64,000 nucleotides of DNA from Taibaiella lutea (GCF_008629695.1 NZ_VWSH01000003.1:805356-869355), one strand, 5' to 3'; counted from the stretch's first letter, positions 35,944 to 44,629 are shown. Program-made: numbers and translations. Notes: generated by a model not told the origin, from the sequence alone.

Positions 35944-37287
35944 TTAACCTATATTGTAATCATCAATTTTGCGGTAAAGCGTCGTAAGTGCAATACCTAA
36001 AAGCTCCGCAGTCTTTGTTTTATTTCCGTTGGTATAATTCAGCACCTTTTGAATATGCAGTTTTTCAACACTTGCCATATCGAAAGCAGAAAGTTGTTTG
36101 TCCCCTTTTATGGGAACCTTATTCTGAAATTCGAAAGGAAGGTTATCTAATGTAATTTCAGTGCCGGTAGCAAGTATTACACTTCGTTCAATAATGTTTT
36201 TCAATTCCCTGATATTGCCATTCCAGTTATGTTGCTGAAGCGCTTCAATACTTTCCTCGTTTATTTTTGAAATACGTTTATTGGTTTTAGCCGAAAAAGT
36301 CCGGAGAAAGAAATCTGCTAAAAGCTTAATATCAGAAACCCGCTCCCGCAAAGGCGGCAACTGAATCTGGAAAACCGAAATCCTGTAAAACAAATCCTCC
36401 CTGAATGTACCTTGCTGCACCTCTTTTTGGAGGTCACGATTCGTGGCCGCAATAATTCTTACATCAATATTCGTAGGCTTTGTTTCTCCCACCTTAATGA
36501 AAGACCCCGTTTCAATTACACGCAGTAATTTGGCCTGCAGTTCCAATGCCATTTCGCCTATTTCATCTAAAAAAATAGTACCATGATTGGCTTCTTCAAA
36601 AAGCCCTTTCTGGTCTTTGGTAGCCCCTGTAAATGAGCCTGCTTTATGGCCGAACATTTCGGCCTCCAGTAAATCCTTACTGAACGCCGCACAATTGATG
36701 GCCACAAAATGTTGTTTATTTCGGTTACTTTCCTGATGAATTGCCTGTGCAAAAACTTCCTTGCCTGTGCCCGTTTCACCCGTTAATAAAACCGTTGTAT
36801 CTGTTGCTGCTACTTTCTTTGCAAGGTCAATAGATTGCAAAATTGCTTTTGATTTTCCTATGACATTTTCAAACGAATATTTCTTTGACAGCTGGCTTTC
36901 CAGTTGCTCTACCCTTTTGGATAAAGCTACTTTCTCGAAAGCGCGATATAATAATGGAATGATTTTATTATTGTCATCCCCTTTCGTAATATAATCAAAA
37001 GCCCCGTTCTTAATAGCCTGCACACTATCCGGAATATTGCCGTAAGCAGTCAGCAATATGATTTCGATATAAGGAAACCGGTCTTTTATTTTCTTTACAA
37101 TATCAATACCATTGCCATCCGGCAATTTTACATCACACAATACAATGTGAATATCATTTTGTTCCAGTTTCTTCAATGCCGTCTTGCAATCACCCGCCTG
37201 TACTACCTCAAATCCTTCAAGGCTTATAATACGAGCCAACAAGGTTCTTAGTTTTTCTTCATCATCAATAATTAAAACCTTTTTCAA
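35944..37287 (-). CDS. NtrC-family sigma-54-dependent response regulator
   Basis: This 447-residue protein has a receiver domain (1-120, phospho-acceptor Asp52), a central AAA+ domain with Walker A GETGTGKE (170-177), the sigma-54 contact loop GSFTGA (217-222, canonical GAFTGA), Walker B TIFLDEIGEM, and a C-terminal Fis-type helix-turn-helix (about 405-447). It activates transcription with sigma-54 after phosphorylation. Its neighbour is the kdp operon, which has no KdpE gene, so it probably replaces KdpE. Translation probably starts at a TTG codon, because the receiver fold begins directly there. Confidence 0.92.
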   Translation of the reverse strand: MKKVLIIDDEEKLRTLLARIISLEGFEVVQAGDCKTALKKLEQNDIHIVLCDVKLPDGNGIDIVKKIKDRFPYIEIILLTAYGNIPDSVQAIKNGAFDYITKGDDNNKIIPLLYRAFEKVALSKRVEQLESQLSKKYSFENVIGKSKAILQSIDLAKKVAATDTTVLLTGETGTGKEVFAQAIHQESNRNKQHFVAINCAAFSKDLLEAEMFGHKAGSFTGATKDQKGLFEEANHGTIFLDEIGEMALELQAKLLRVIETGSFIKVGETKPTNIDVRIIAATNRDLQKEVQQGTFREDLFYRISVFQIQLPPLRERVSDIKLLADFFLRTFSAKTNKRISKINEESIEALQQHNWNGNIRELKNIIERSVILATGTEITLDNLPFEFQNKVPIKGDKQLSAFDMASVEKLHIQKVLNYTNGNKTKTAELLGIALTTLYRKIDDYNIG

Positions 37288-37309
37288 AATCCGATATTAT
37301 TTGTTGCAG

Positions 37310-37317
37310 CAAAATTA
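37310..37317 (-). promoter_or_regulatory. Candidate -7 box of the NtrC-type regulator gene
   Basis: TAATTTTG on the minus strand matches TAnnTTTG and lies 22 bases before the TTG start codon. A matching -33 element was not found at the expected spacing, so the assignment rests on the -7 box alone. Confidence 0.35.
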
Positions 37318-37379
37318 GGCATTGTAACAGGATTGTGATGCTGTTGTGTTTTTAAAACAATTTATGCTTCAAATAAAAA

Positions 37380-37401
37380 GGCGAAGCATTACAGCTCCGC
37401 C
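37380..37401 (-). terminator. Rho-independent terminator of uppP
   Basis: The stem GGCGGAGC/GCTTCGCC (one mismatch, six-base loop) is followed on the minus strand by five T. It starts 23 bases past the uppP stop codon. Confidence 0.8.
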
Positions 37402-37424
37402 CTTCAAAATATATTTAAACAACC

Positions 37425-38222
37425 TTACAGAATAGACAACGGATGTCCGCTCATCAATAAAGCAATGATTATAAGACCTACAATGATTCTGTAAATACCA
37501 AAAACTTTAAAACCGTATTTGGTAAGAAATGTAATGAAAGATTTAATGGCAATCAAAGCAACAATAAACGCAACAACATTACCCACAGCCAACAACTTTA
37601 TCTGCTCTCCGCTGAAAGAAGCCCCGTGGTCTTTATAGAAATCGTACATCTTCTTTGCTGTTGCCGCAAACATAGTAGGTACCGCAAGAAAGAAAGAAAA
37701 TTCAGCAGCAGCTTTTCTCGTAAGCTTTTGAGACATACCGCCTATAATAGTTGCAGCAGAACGGCTCACACCAGGAATCATAGCCATGCATTGAAACAAA
37801 CCAATAATAAATGCCGTCGGATATTTGATATTATCGGCATTATCCTCCGTGTTTTTATTGAAAACCTTATCGATAAATAACAACACAATACCACCCGCAA
37901 CCAACGAAATAGCAACCGTCATCGGACTTTCCAGTAATTCATCAATCTTATCGCTGAACAAAACTCCGAAAACGGCAGCAGGAATAAATGCAACAATCAA
38001 CTTCAGATAGAAATCTATCGTCTTAAAAAACCTTTTAAAATACAATACAAGCACTGAAAGTATCGCGCCAAATTGGATAGCAACAGTAAAAAGTTTCACA
38101 AACTCATCTTGCTGAATACCCATGATAGAGCTGCCGATAATCATATGGCCGGTAGAAGAAACAGGCAGAAATTCAGTGATGCCTTCAATAATGGCAAGGA
38201 TAATGGCTTGAATAAATGTCAT
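37425..38222 (-). CDS. uppP: Undecaprenyl-diphosphate phosphatase UppP (BacA)
   Basis: This 265-residue integral membrane enzyme recycles undecaprenyl pyrophosphate to the monophosphate carrier used for peptidoglycan and O-antigen. Motifs are [18 protein letters not shown] near the N-terminus (with the catalytic Glu and His) and the later [11 protein letters not shown] repeat. The start is taken at 38222 ([11 protein letters not shown]); an ATG 30 bases upstream would add a polar leader that is unusual for the family. It serves the same lipid carrier as the polysaccharide locus in region 1. Confidence 0.95.
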   Translation of the reverse strand: MTFIQAIILAIIEGITEFLPVSSTGHMIIGSSIMGIQQDEFVKLFTVAIQFGAILSVLVLYFKRFFKTIDFYLKLIVAFIPAAVFGVLFSDKIDELLESPMTVAISLVAGGIVLLFIDKVFNKNTEDNADNIKYPTAFIIGLFQCMAMIPGVSRSAATIIGGMSQKLTRKAAAEFSFFLAVPTMFAATAKKMYDFYKDHGASFSGEQIKLLAVGNVVAFIVALIAIKSFITFLTKYGFKVFGIYRIIVGLIIIALLMSGHPLSIL

Positions 38223-38375
38223 TGGAATGGTTTGCTGTAAATGAATGTGCAATAATAAAAAGAAAAGAGGTATTTCTTACAAAAGAAGCAACGTTATATT
38301 ATTTAAACAGCAGCCACCCTGTTATCACATAGGTAAAACAAGCAATATGACATGATGCATTTAACATTTTGTAGA

Positions 38376-38712
38376 TGCACGCTGTTATCTCCTGAATGCA
38401 CGCAGATAATTCCTTGATGCACGCAGATAATTCTTAAGTGCACGGAGATAGTTCGTGAGTGCACGCAGATAGTTCTTAAGTGCACTCAGATAGTTCCTTG
38501 ATGCACGGAGATAGTTTTTAAGTGCACGGAGATAATTCGTGAGTGCACGCTGTTATCTCCAAGGTGCACGGAGATAGTTCGTAAGTGCACGCTGTTAACT
38601 CCAAGGTGCACGGAGATAGTTCGTAAGTGCACGCTGTTATCTTCTGAATGCACGCAGGTAGTTCCTTGATGCACGGAGATAGTTTTTAAGTGCACACAGA
38701 TAATTTTCAGAT
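38376..38712. repeat. Sixteen-unit tandem array of 21-bp repeats with a TGCAC core
   Basis: Sixteen consecutive units start with TGCAC and are 21 bases long (the last is 22). A common unit is TGCACGGAGATAGTTCGTAAG. Variants include a GCTGTTATCTCC type at units 1, 9, 11 and 13, whose TATCTCC can pair with the GGAGATA of neighbouring units. Longer blocks repeat as well (units 9-10 resemble 11-12; 6-7 resemble 14-15). The array fills most of the 551-base gap between uppP and queE. The left part of the gap (38223-38375) shows nothing recognisable. Reading frames across the array look like by-products of its 21-base period. Confidence 0.95.
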
Positions 38713-38719
38713 TGCACAC

Positions 38720-38760
38720 ATACAGGTGTCCCACACTTTTAAAGTGTGGGACACCTGTAT
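38720..38760. repeat. Perfect 41-bp palindrome beside the 21-bp array
   Basis: Arms of 20 bases (beginning ATACAGGTGTCCC) are exact reverse complements around a single central base. The palindrome ends 13 bases before the queE stop codon on the minus strand. It could act as a transcription terminator for queE, although no T-run follows on that strand; or it could be the footprint of a palindromic mobile repeat. Confidence 0.9.
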
Positions 38761-38773
38761 TAAGAAATTAGCA

Positions 38774-39397
38774 CTATGGAATATTAATATACTTATGCGT
38801 TTGCAACGAAAGCTGCCATTTCGGATGTTGTTGGATATAATCAATAATCAAAGGCGTCATAGCATCGCGTTTATCCCACTCCGGTTGTAAATATAACTTA
38901 CATTCCGGCTTCACCTGTGCCGCAAATTCTTCGGCCCAGGCAAAATCCGATTTATTAAACACAATAATTTTCAACTCATTAGCCAGATGCATATTCTCAG
39001 GCAGCGGCGCTTTGAATTTTTTAGGTGAAAGCGTTACCCAGTCCCAATTCCCGGTTAATGGACTCGAAGCGGAAGTTTCTATATGCGTACGCATGCCTGC
39101 AGCATGTAATACATTCGTAATTGGCACCAAATCATGCATAGAAGGTTCGCCACCCGTCACCACAACAATTTTGCCGGGATGAAGCTCGACCAGTTCCTTC
39201 ATCGTCTCCACACTCATTTTAGGATGCGCATCCGCATCCCAGCTTTCCTTCACATCACACCAGACACAACCCACGTCACAACCGCCTAATCTTATGAAAT
39301 AGGCAGCCTGACCCGAATAGAACCCCTCACCCTGTAAAGTGTAAAAGTGCTCCATTACCGGATATTGCACATCTGTATATTCTTGTATTACCGACAT
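38774..39397 (-). CDS. queE: 7-carboxy-7-deazaguanine synthase QueE
   Basis: The 207-residue radical SAM enzyme converts 6-carboxy-tetrahydropterin to CDG, a step toward queuosine. The cluster-binding cysteines lie in GGCDVGCVWCDV (Cys40, Cys44, Cys47), preceded by FYTLQGEGFYSG, which is typical for QueE. VVTGGEPSMHDL is the SAM-binding GGE motif, and the C-terminal LSLQTHKYINIP is the usual QueE ending. Other queuosine genes are not in the window. Its 3' end abuts the 41-bp palindrome. Confidence 0.93.
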   Translation of the reverse strand: MSVIQEYTDVQYPVMEHFYTLQGEGFYSGQAAYFIRLGGCDVGCVWCDVKESWDADAHPKMSVETMKELVELHPGKIVVVTGGEPSMHDLVPITNVLHAAGMRTHIETSASSPLTGNWDWVTLSPKKFKAPLPENMHLANELKIIVFNKSDFAWAEEFAAQVKPECKLYLQPEWDKRDAMTPLIIDYIQQHPKWQLSLQTHKYINIP

Positions 39398-39436
39398 TAT
39401 TTATTTTTTCTCAAAGTTCTTTTCATATCACCCATT

Positions 39437-39645
39437 CTCCATATCCTGATTCCCAATTGCCTATTCACCATTCACTATCCTCTATTCCCAATTGTCTATT
39501 CACCATTCCCCTATTCACAACTCTCAATTGCCTACTCCCAATTGTCTATTCACCATTCCTCTATTCACAACTCTCAATTGCCTACTCCCAATTGTCTATT
39601 CACCATTCACTAACCACTAACCACTATCCACTAACCACTAAATCA
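39437..39645. repeat. Low-complexity C/T/A tandem repeat before folD
   Basis: Two full 50-base units (39487-39536 and 39537-39586; they start CCCAATTGTCTATTCACC) are preceded by a partial copy near 39452 and followed by a third partial copy to 39609. Shorter CACTAAC-type repeats run into the end of folD. The composition (few G on the plus strand) is typical of expanding intergenic repeats in Bacteroidota. The gap between queE and folD, 39398-39642, contains nothing else obvious. Confidence 0.85.
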
Positions 39646-40515
39646 CCTATCCTTCACCGCCAGCAAAGTATTCTTCATCAACGCACAAATAGTCATTTTG
39701 CCAACACCACCCGGAACAGGAGTGATATAAGAACATTTTTCCGCAACATTTGCAAAGTCAACATCACCCACCAAACGGAAACCGCTTTTCTTGCTTGCAT
39801 CGTCAATTCTGTTAATGCCGACATCCACTATGATAGCGCCCTCTTTTACCATATCAGCTGTAACATAATTAGGACGGCCGATTGCTGCCACAATAATATC
39901 CGCCTGCAGGCAAAGCTCTTTTAAATTCTTTGTTTTGGAATGCGCTAATGTCACTGTGCAATTACCCGGATTCGTATTCCTGCTCAATAAAATACTCATC
40001 GGCGTTCCGACAATATTACTGCGGCCAATCACAACACAATTCTTTCCTGCAGTATCAATATTATAATGCGCCAGCATCATCATAATACCATTTGGCGTTG
40101 CCGAAATAAAAGTCGGCTGACCCAACACCATCCTGCCAAGGCTGATAGGATGAAAACCATCCACATCCTTTTCAGGATTGATGGTGTTAATCACCTTCTC
40201 CTCTGAAATATGCTTAGGCAAAGGCAATTGAACCAATATGCCATCTATGTCATCATTTGTATTGAAGAAACGGATTTGGTTTAACAACTCATCTTCCGAA
40301 GTATCTGCCTCCAGACGAACCAAAGTAGATGCAAAACCAATCTGTTCACAGGTTTTTACTTTAGAAGCCACATAAGTCTGACTTGCAGGGTCGCCACCCA
40401 CTAATATTGCTGCCAGGTGCGGCGTTTTCTTTCCAGCCTTTTTCCTTGCAGAAACTTCCTCAGCTATTTCCGCCAGTATCGATTCAGATACCAATTTACC
40501 GTCTAATAATTGCAT
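39643..40515 (-). CDS. folD: Methylenetetrahydrofolate dehydrogenase/cyclohydrolase FolD
   Basis: This 290-residue bifunctional enzyme interconverts 5,10-methylene-, 5,10-methenyl- and 10-formyl-tetrahydrofolate. Family segments are [22 protein letters not shown] (catalytic Tyr and Lys), [24 protein letters not shown], the nucleotide loop [14 protein letters not shown] and [11 protein letters not shown] near the end. Its product 10-formyl-THF is also the expected donor for the sugar formyltransferase in region 1. A TACCTTTG box ends four bases before the ATG. Confidence 0.96.
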   Translation of the reverse strand: MQLLDGKLVSESILAEIAEEVSARKKAGKKTPHLAAILVGGDPASQTYVASKVKTCEQIGFASTLVRLEADTSEDELLNQIRFFNTNDDIDGILVQLPLPKHISEEKVINTINPEKDVDGFHPISLGRMVLGQPTFISATPNGIMMMLAHYNIDTAGKNCVVIGRSNIVGTPMSILLSRNTNPGNCTVTLAHSKTKNLKELCLQADIIVAAIGRPNYVTADMVKEGAIIVDVGINRIDDASKKSGFRLVGDVDFANVAEKCSYITPVPGGVGKMTICALMKNTLLAVKDR

Positions 40516-40519
40516 GGCG

Positions 40520-40527
40520 CAAAGGTA
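40520..40527 (-). promoter_or_regulatory. Candidate -7 box almost touching the folD start codon
   Basis: TACCTTTG on the minus strand matches the Bacteroidota consensus TAnnTTTG exactly and ends four bases before the ATG. Transcription from it would give a leaderless or nearly leaderless mRNA. No clear -33 element was found, as the upstream terminator occupies that position. Confidence 0.4.
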
Positions 40528-40534
40528 AATAATA

Positions 40535-40570
40535 AAAACCTCGCATAACGATTTTGCTATACGAGGTTTT
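40535..40570 (-). terminator. Terminator of the FadL-type gene
   Basis: AAAACCTCG (40535-40543) pairs with CGAGGTTTT (40562-40570), and the minus strand continues with a T-rich stretch. It lies about 80 bases downstream of the outer-membrane protein stop codon. Confidence 0.75.
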
Positions 40571-40649
40571 TTATAATAATATATGATTCTTGTTTATTGT
40601 CAACTATTTTGACAATCCATCTCTGAAAATTTCATTCACAATGCAGACT

Positions 40650-42200
40650 TTAAAACTTTACACCCATTGTCAATGCCACAAGATTATTGCCATATTTCAA
40701 GTCAGCAAGGTTAACCGGTGTCTGACGGATACCAAGTTGGTCATTGCTTGCTGTAATGTTCGGATAGAGGAATTCAGCATTTTTCTGGATGCTATGTACA
40801 TAAGTCAAATCAACAAAGAATTTACCGAAACGGCCACCTACCCCAGCTGATAAATCCATTCTGTCACCCGCAAAATAATCAGCGTTTTTGTAAGGACTGG
40901 AATAATAGGCAAATCCTGCACGGGCGCTGAAATTGTCCATTTTGCCTTCTATACCTAAACGGAAATTATGGGTTCCTTTATAAGTGTCTTTTATAGCATT
41001 GTTCACGATTCTTTCATAATCATAGTTGTTGGTAAAGCTATACCTCATGGAATTATAAGCAGCATATTCATAATCGGCAGTTATAAATCCGTACTTACCC
41101 ATGAATGCCGTTGCGCTCAAAACACCTCTCCACGGAGTGCGCAATGAGTAATCATATTGATATATTATCGTATTGTTTGATTGATCAATAGGTTGAACAT
41201 TGGTATGCGGATCCTTGTCTATTGCCCCTAAAGACGCTTTATATCCTTCCGTGTAAGAATCCATATTGTAGCTGCTCACATCTGAGAATGACGACCATGT
41301 AGGTGAATGAAAGGCGCCACCAATTCTGAAATAATCATTGACAACATAAATTGCTCCTAACTTAAAATTGATTCCGATACCCGTTGTAGAAAGATCTTCA
41401 TCGTAATACATCTCCTGAAAATCATTGTTCGTGTTACCCGTAGCATCCCCTTCATAATAGGTTTGCGTTCTGTCATATTTATAAGAAGTGATACCCATGG
41501 TTGCACCCAGCATAAGCTTTTCCATGTAATTGCCTCCTACACTGAAAGCCCATTCGTTAATACCACCCTTGCTTTTCCATTGTTTTGACTGGTTCAGCGA
41601 ACCTCCTTTCTTAATAATGTTTTCATAAGGAATGGAATTGTAGCCGGTATCTATCAGATAACCTTCATAACCGAAATAACCGAAAGGAGGTACAAAATCA
41701 ACACCCACGCCATTAACCTTTGCATCTGCGGCAAAACCCTCTGTCATTGAACTTACGGAGTTAGTCCCTTCATAATAACCATGACTATTAAAATCGGCTA
41801 CGCGATTATATCCTACTCCGAAAGAAAACGCTTTCCATGCACTCTTCTGATAATTTTTACCTCTGTTTGCTGTCGTAAAAACAGCGCCGAAATTTCCTAA
41901 AGTCATCTTGGTATTATCGTCGGAAGAAGTAGTTCCGAGATAATTACCCGTCATGTTATTGAACCGTAAAATTGGCGTAACCATTATTTCGGAACTTCTG
42001 TAAATACCAATGCCGGCAGGATTAATGCTGAGTGAAGAAAAATCACCACCATAAGACCCGCCTGCGCCTCCAAGCCCCAAAGATCTTGCTGTAGCTGCTC
42101 CTGTAACCTGGCTATATCTTAATGCATCTATTTCATTCTGTGCCATTGCTGTTGCCGGAAAAAGAACGGCTGAAGCCAGGATTATGTTCAAGTATCTCAT
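40650..42200 (-). CDS. OmpP1/FadL-type outer-membrane transport protein
   Basis: The 516-residue protein has a signal peptide (about residues 1-20, ending AMAQ) followed by the FadL-like N-terminal hatch region (LRYSQVTGAATARSLGLGGA, then SLSINPAGIGIYRSSE). Numerous antiparallel amphipathic strands follow, and it ends with a hydrophobic ALTMGVKF strand. Members form 14-stranded outer-membrane barrels that carry hydrophobic compounds or act as general porins. It is a single gene with its own terminator and a candidate -7 box. Confidence 0.8.
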   Translation of the reverse strand: MRYLNIILASAVLFPATAMAQNEIDALRYSQVTGAATARSLGLGGAGGSYGGDFSSLSINPAGIGIYRSSEIMVTPILRFNNMTGNYLGTTSSDDNTKMTLGNFGAVFTTANRGKNYQKSAWKAFSFGVGYNRVADFNSHGYYEGTNSVSSMTEGFAADAKVNGVGVDFVPPFGYFGYEGYLIDTGYNSIPYENIIKKGGSLNQSKQWKSKGGINEWAFSVGGNYMEKLMLGATMGITSYKYDRTQTYYEGDATGNTNNDFQEMYYDEDLSTTGIGINFKLGAIYVVNDYFRIGGAFHSPTWSSFSDVSSYNMDSYTEGYKASLGAIDKDPHTNVQPIDQSNNTIIYQYDYSLRTPWRGVLSATAFMGKYGFITADYEYAAYNSMRYSFTNNYDYERIVNNAIKDTYKGTHNFRLGIEGKMDNFSARAGFAYYSSPYKNADYFAGDRMDLSAGVGGRFGKFFVDLTYVHSIQKNAEFLYPNITASNDQLGIRQTPVNLADLKYGNNLVALTMGVKF

Positions 42201-42495
42201 ATCAATTGTTTATTTAAAAATCTATAGACAAAATTAAAGGGCTTTCCGTTTAATCGAGGTTAAAAATGATTTTTTAACCCAAATTGACAGTCTGCCGCAT
42301 ATTAACATGCTGATTATTTTTGATGGCAGACGCGAATAATGTCAAAAAGAATTTTATCCTGTCTGCAATTATCATCATGAATTACAAAGCAGGTTTAATA
42401 TTGTTGTTTTTATTTCCAATGCCTGAAACCCTTTTCGTCAATTAAGGTTGGCAGACAGTGCCCCTTAGATTGCAGGCCTGTTATAGTTTTCGGAC
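42201..42495 (-). other. Non-coding gap between acs and the FadL-type gene
   Basis: A TAATTTTG -7-like box for the FadL-type gene lies at 42229-42236. A perfect nine-base hairpin GGTTAAAAA-TGAT-TTTTTAACC occupies 42258-42279. The core GCAGAC/GTCTGC occurs four times in alternating orientation at 42290, 42326, 42361 and 42451. No reading frame of note was seen. The region probably holds the acs 3' end signals and the control region of the outer-membrane gene. Confidence 0.5.
42229..42236 (-). promoter_or_regulatory. Candidate -7 box of the FadL-type gene
   Basis: TAATTTTG on the minus strand fits TAnnTTTG and lies 28 bases before the ATG. A -33 TTG at proper spacing was not seen. Confidence 0.35.
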
Positions 42496-44427
42496 TTATA
42501 GTTTGTTTTTGATAATATCTTCCACAACAGCCGGGTCTAATAATGTAGAAGTGTCGCCAATATTTCCGGTCTCGCCTTCTGCAATTTTGCGCAATATCCT
42601 GCGCATTATTTTTCCGCTTCTTGTTTTAGGTAAACCGCTTACCAATTGAATTTTATCAGGTTTGGCAATCGCCCCTATAAGCCTCGAAACTGTTTGCAGA
42701 ATATCATCTTTATTAAGTTCATGTACATGTGAGTTTTCTGTTACTACAAAAGCATAAATCCCTTGACCTTTAATAGGATGAGGATAGCCAACCACTGCGC
42801 TTTCTATCACGCCCGAATGCATATTGATGGCATTTTCCACCTCGGCAGTGCCAATACGGTGGCCGCTTACATTCAGCACATCGTCCACACGGCCCGTTAT
42901 TCTGTAATTACCATCCGTGTCTCTGAAACTACCATCTCCCGTAAAATATTTGTTTTCATAAGTAGAAAAATAAGCTTGCTTAAAGCGTTCGTGATCGCCA
43001 TAAGTAGTTCTTAAAATACCGGGCCACGGAAACCTGATACATAGATTGCCGCTTACAATTGTTTCTCCCTTATCATTTGTAACGGGCTGCGCATCGTTGC
43101 CGTTTTCATCAACTAATACCGGTTGTATGCCGGGCAACGGAAGCGTTGCGTAGCTTGGTTTAGAAGGCGTAACGCCTGCCAGGTTTGATATCATGATACC
43201 GCCTGTTTCTGTTTGCCACCAGGTATCTACAATCGGACATTTTCCTTTGCCGATATTTTCATCAAACCAATGCCATGCCTCTTCATTAATAGGTTCTCCA
43301 ACAGATCCCAATACTTTCAGGGAATCTAATTTGTATTGCTTAATAAGATCGGTTCCAAAGCTCATTAAGCTACGAATAGCTGTAGGAGCCGTGTACAAAA
43401 TATTCACCCTGTGTTTATCCACAATATCCCAAAAGCGGCCTGCATCAGGATATGTAGGAATACCTTCAAAAATTAAAGTAGTAGCGCCTGCAGCTAACGG
43501 ACCATAAACAATATAACTATGGCCTGTAATCCAGCCTATGTCTGCTGTACAGAAATAAACGTCGCCGGGAGTATATTGAAACACATTTACAAAACTGTAA
43601 GTAGTGTAAACCATATAGCCGCCGCAGGAATGCACAACACCTTTTGGCTTGCCTGTAGAACCCGACGTATAAAGAATAAACAAAGGATCCTCAGCATCCA
43701 TTACTTCGGCTTCGAAATAAGGATTGCCCATAGTTTCTACATTTTTAATTTCATCTTCCCACCACACATCCCGGCCTTTAATCATACTTACAGGTGTATG
43801 AGTACGGGTAAGTACAATCACTTTTCTTACAAAAGGGCAAGTAGTCAAAGCATCGTCAATAGTACTTTTTAGCGGTATGTCTTTATTTCCTCTGTAAGCG
43901 CCGTCGGCAGTTATAATAAATGCTGCATGTGCATCCTGAAGCCTGTCTGCAATGCTTTGTGCACTAAAGCCTCCGAAAATTACAGAATGAATCGCACCTA
44001 TACGCGCGCAGGCAAGCGTTGCGATAGCAAGTTCAGGAACCATTCCAAGATATATACAAACCCTGTCCCCTTTTTTAACACCATTATTTCTAAGCACATG
44101 TGCAAATTGCATAACCTTAAAGTGAAGTTCTTTATAGGTCAATATCCTGTGCCGTGATTCCGGATCATTAGGTTCCCAGATAATTGCCGGCGTGTCGCCA
44201 CGATCCTCTAAATGCCGGTCAAGGCAATTTTCGGTAATGTTTAGTTTTCCTCCTCTGAACCATTCAATAAAAGTATCCTTGAAGTCCCAGTTCAAAACCT
44301 TATCCCACTTTTGTTTCCAGGTAAATTGCTCTGCCACATCAGCCCAGAAACCTTCAGGATCTGAAACACTTTGCTGATAAGCCTTTTCGTAAGCTTCTTT
44401 CGTCTTTATTTGAAACGGATATGACAT
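42496..44427 (-). CDS. acs: Acetyl-coenzyme A synthetase
   Basis: The 643-residue AMP-forming enzyme makes acetyl-CoA from acetate, ATP and CoA. It has the P-loop-like YTSGSTGKPKGVVHS, the TADIGWITGHSYI segment, VDTWWQTETGG, and the C-terminal PKTRSGKIMRRILR, whose Lys is the acetylation-regulated residue in characterised Acs. The start is placed at 44427 (MSYPFQIKTKEAY); an ATG 150 bases upstream gives a leader that does not resemble the family. Confidence 0.96.
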   Translation of the reverse strand: MSYPFQIKTKEAYEKAYQQSVSDPEGFWADVAEQFTWKQKWDKVLNWDFKDTFIEWFRGGKLNITENCLDRHLEDRGDTPAIIWEPNDPESRHRILTYKELHFKVMQFAHVLRNNGVKKGDRVCIYLGMVPELAIATLACARIGAIHSVIFGGFSAQSIADRLQDAHAAFIITADGAYRGNKDIPLKSTIDDALTTCPFVRKVIVLTRTHTPVSMIKGRDVWWEDEIKNVETMGNPYFEAEVMDAEDPLFILYTSGSTGKPKGVVHSCGGYMVYTTYSFVNVFQYTPGDVYFCTADIGWITGHSYIVYGPLAAGATTLIFEGIPTYPDAGRFWDIVDKHRVNILYTAPTAIRSLMSFGTDLIKQYKLDSLKVLGSVGEPINEEAWHWFDENIGKGKCPIVDTWWQTETGGIMISNLAGVTPSKPSYATLPLPGIQPVLVDENGNDAQPVTNDKGETIVSGNLCIRFPWPGILRTTYGDHERFKQAYFSTYENKYFTGDGSFRDTDGNYRITGRVDDVLNVSGHRIGTAEVENAINMHSGVIESAVVGYPHPIKGQGIYAFVVTENSHVHELNKDDILQTVSRLIGAIAKPDKIQLVSGLPKTRSGKIMRRILRKIAEGETGNIGDTSTLLDPAVVEDIIKNKL

Positions 44428-44575
44428 TGTCTTTTTAAGTTGAAAATTGAAAGGGTAAAAATTAGAAAATATGCTAACCGTAAATGAATCCTTCCAGACA
44501 CAATTTACGCAATACCTTATTCCAATAATAGGATATTTTCTGAAATTAAATGGAAGAATGGATTCATAAAAATGC

Positions 44576-44606
44576 AAAATCCGGTTCCAACAGAAACCGG
44601 ATTTTT
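44576..44606 (-). terminator. Terminator of the DinB-like gene
   Basis: AAAATCCGGTT pairs with AACCGGATTTT around an eight-base loop. T-runs flank it on both strands. It lies 24 bases downstream of the DinB-like stop codon on the minus strand. Confidence 0.7.
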
Positions 44607-44629
44607 AATTTTGCGTTTTGGCTTTTTAC

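Noticed and set aside
35944..37287. KdpE-type regulator
   Set aside because: The protein has an AAA+ sigma-54 activation domain and a Fis-type helix-turn-helix, not an OmpR-type winged helix.
38376..38712. CRISPR array
   Set aside because: Units are directly adjacent without unique spacers, too short for CRISPR repeats, and there are no cas genes in the window.
38303..38734. Two adjacent minus-strand frames with VHLRTIS-type heptad repeats
   Set aside because: They arise from the 21-base period of the tandem array (7 codons per unit), are split by an in-frame stop, and have no start context or homology.
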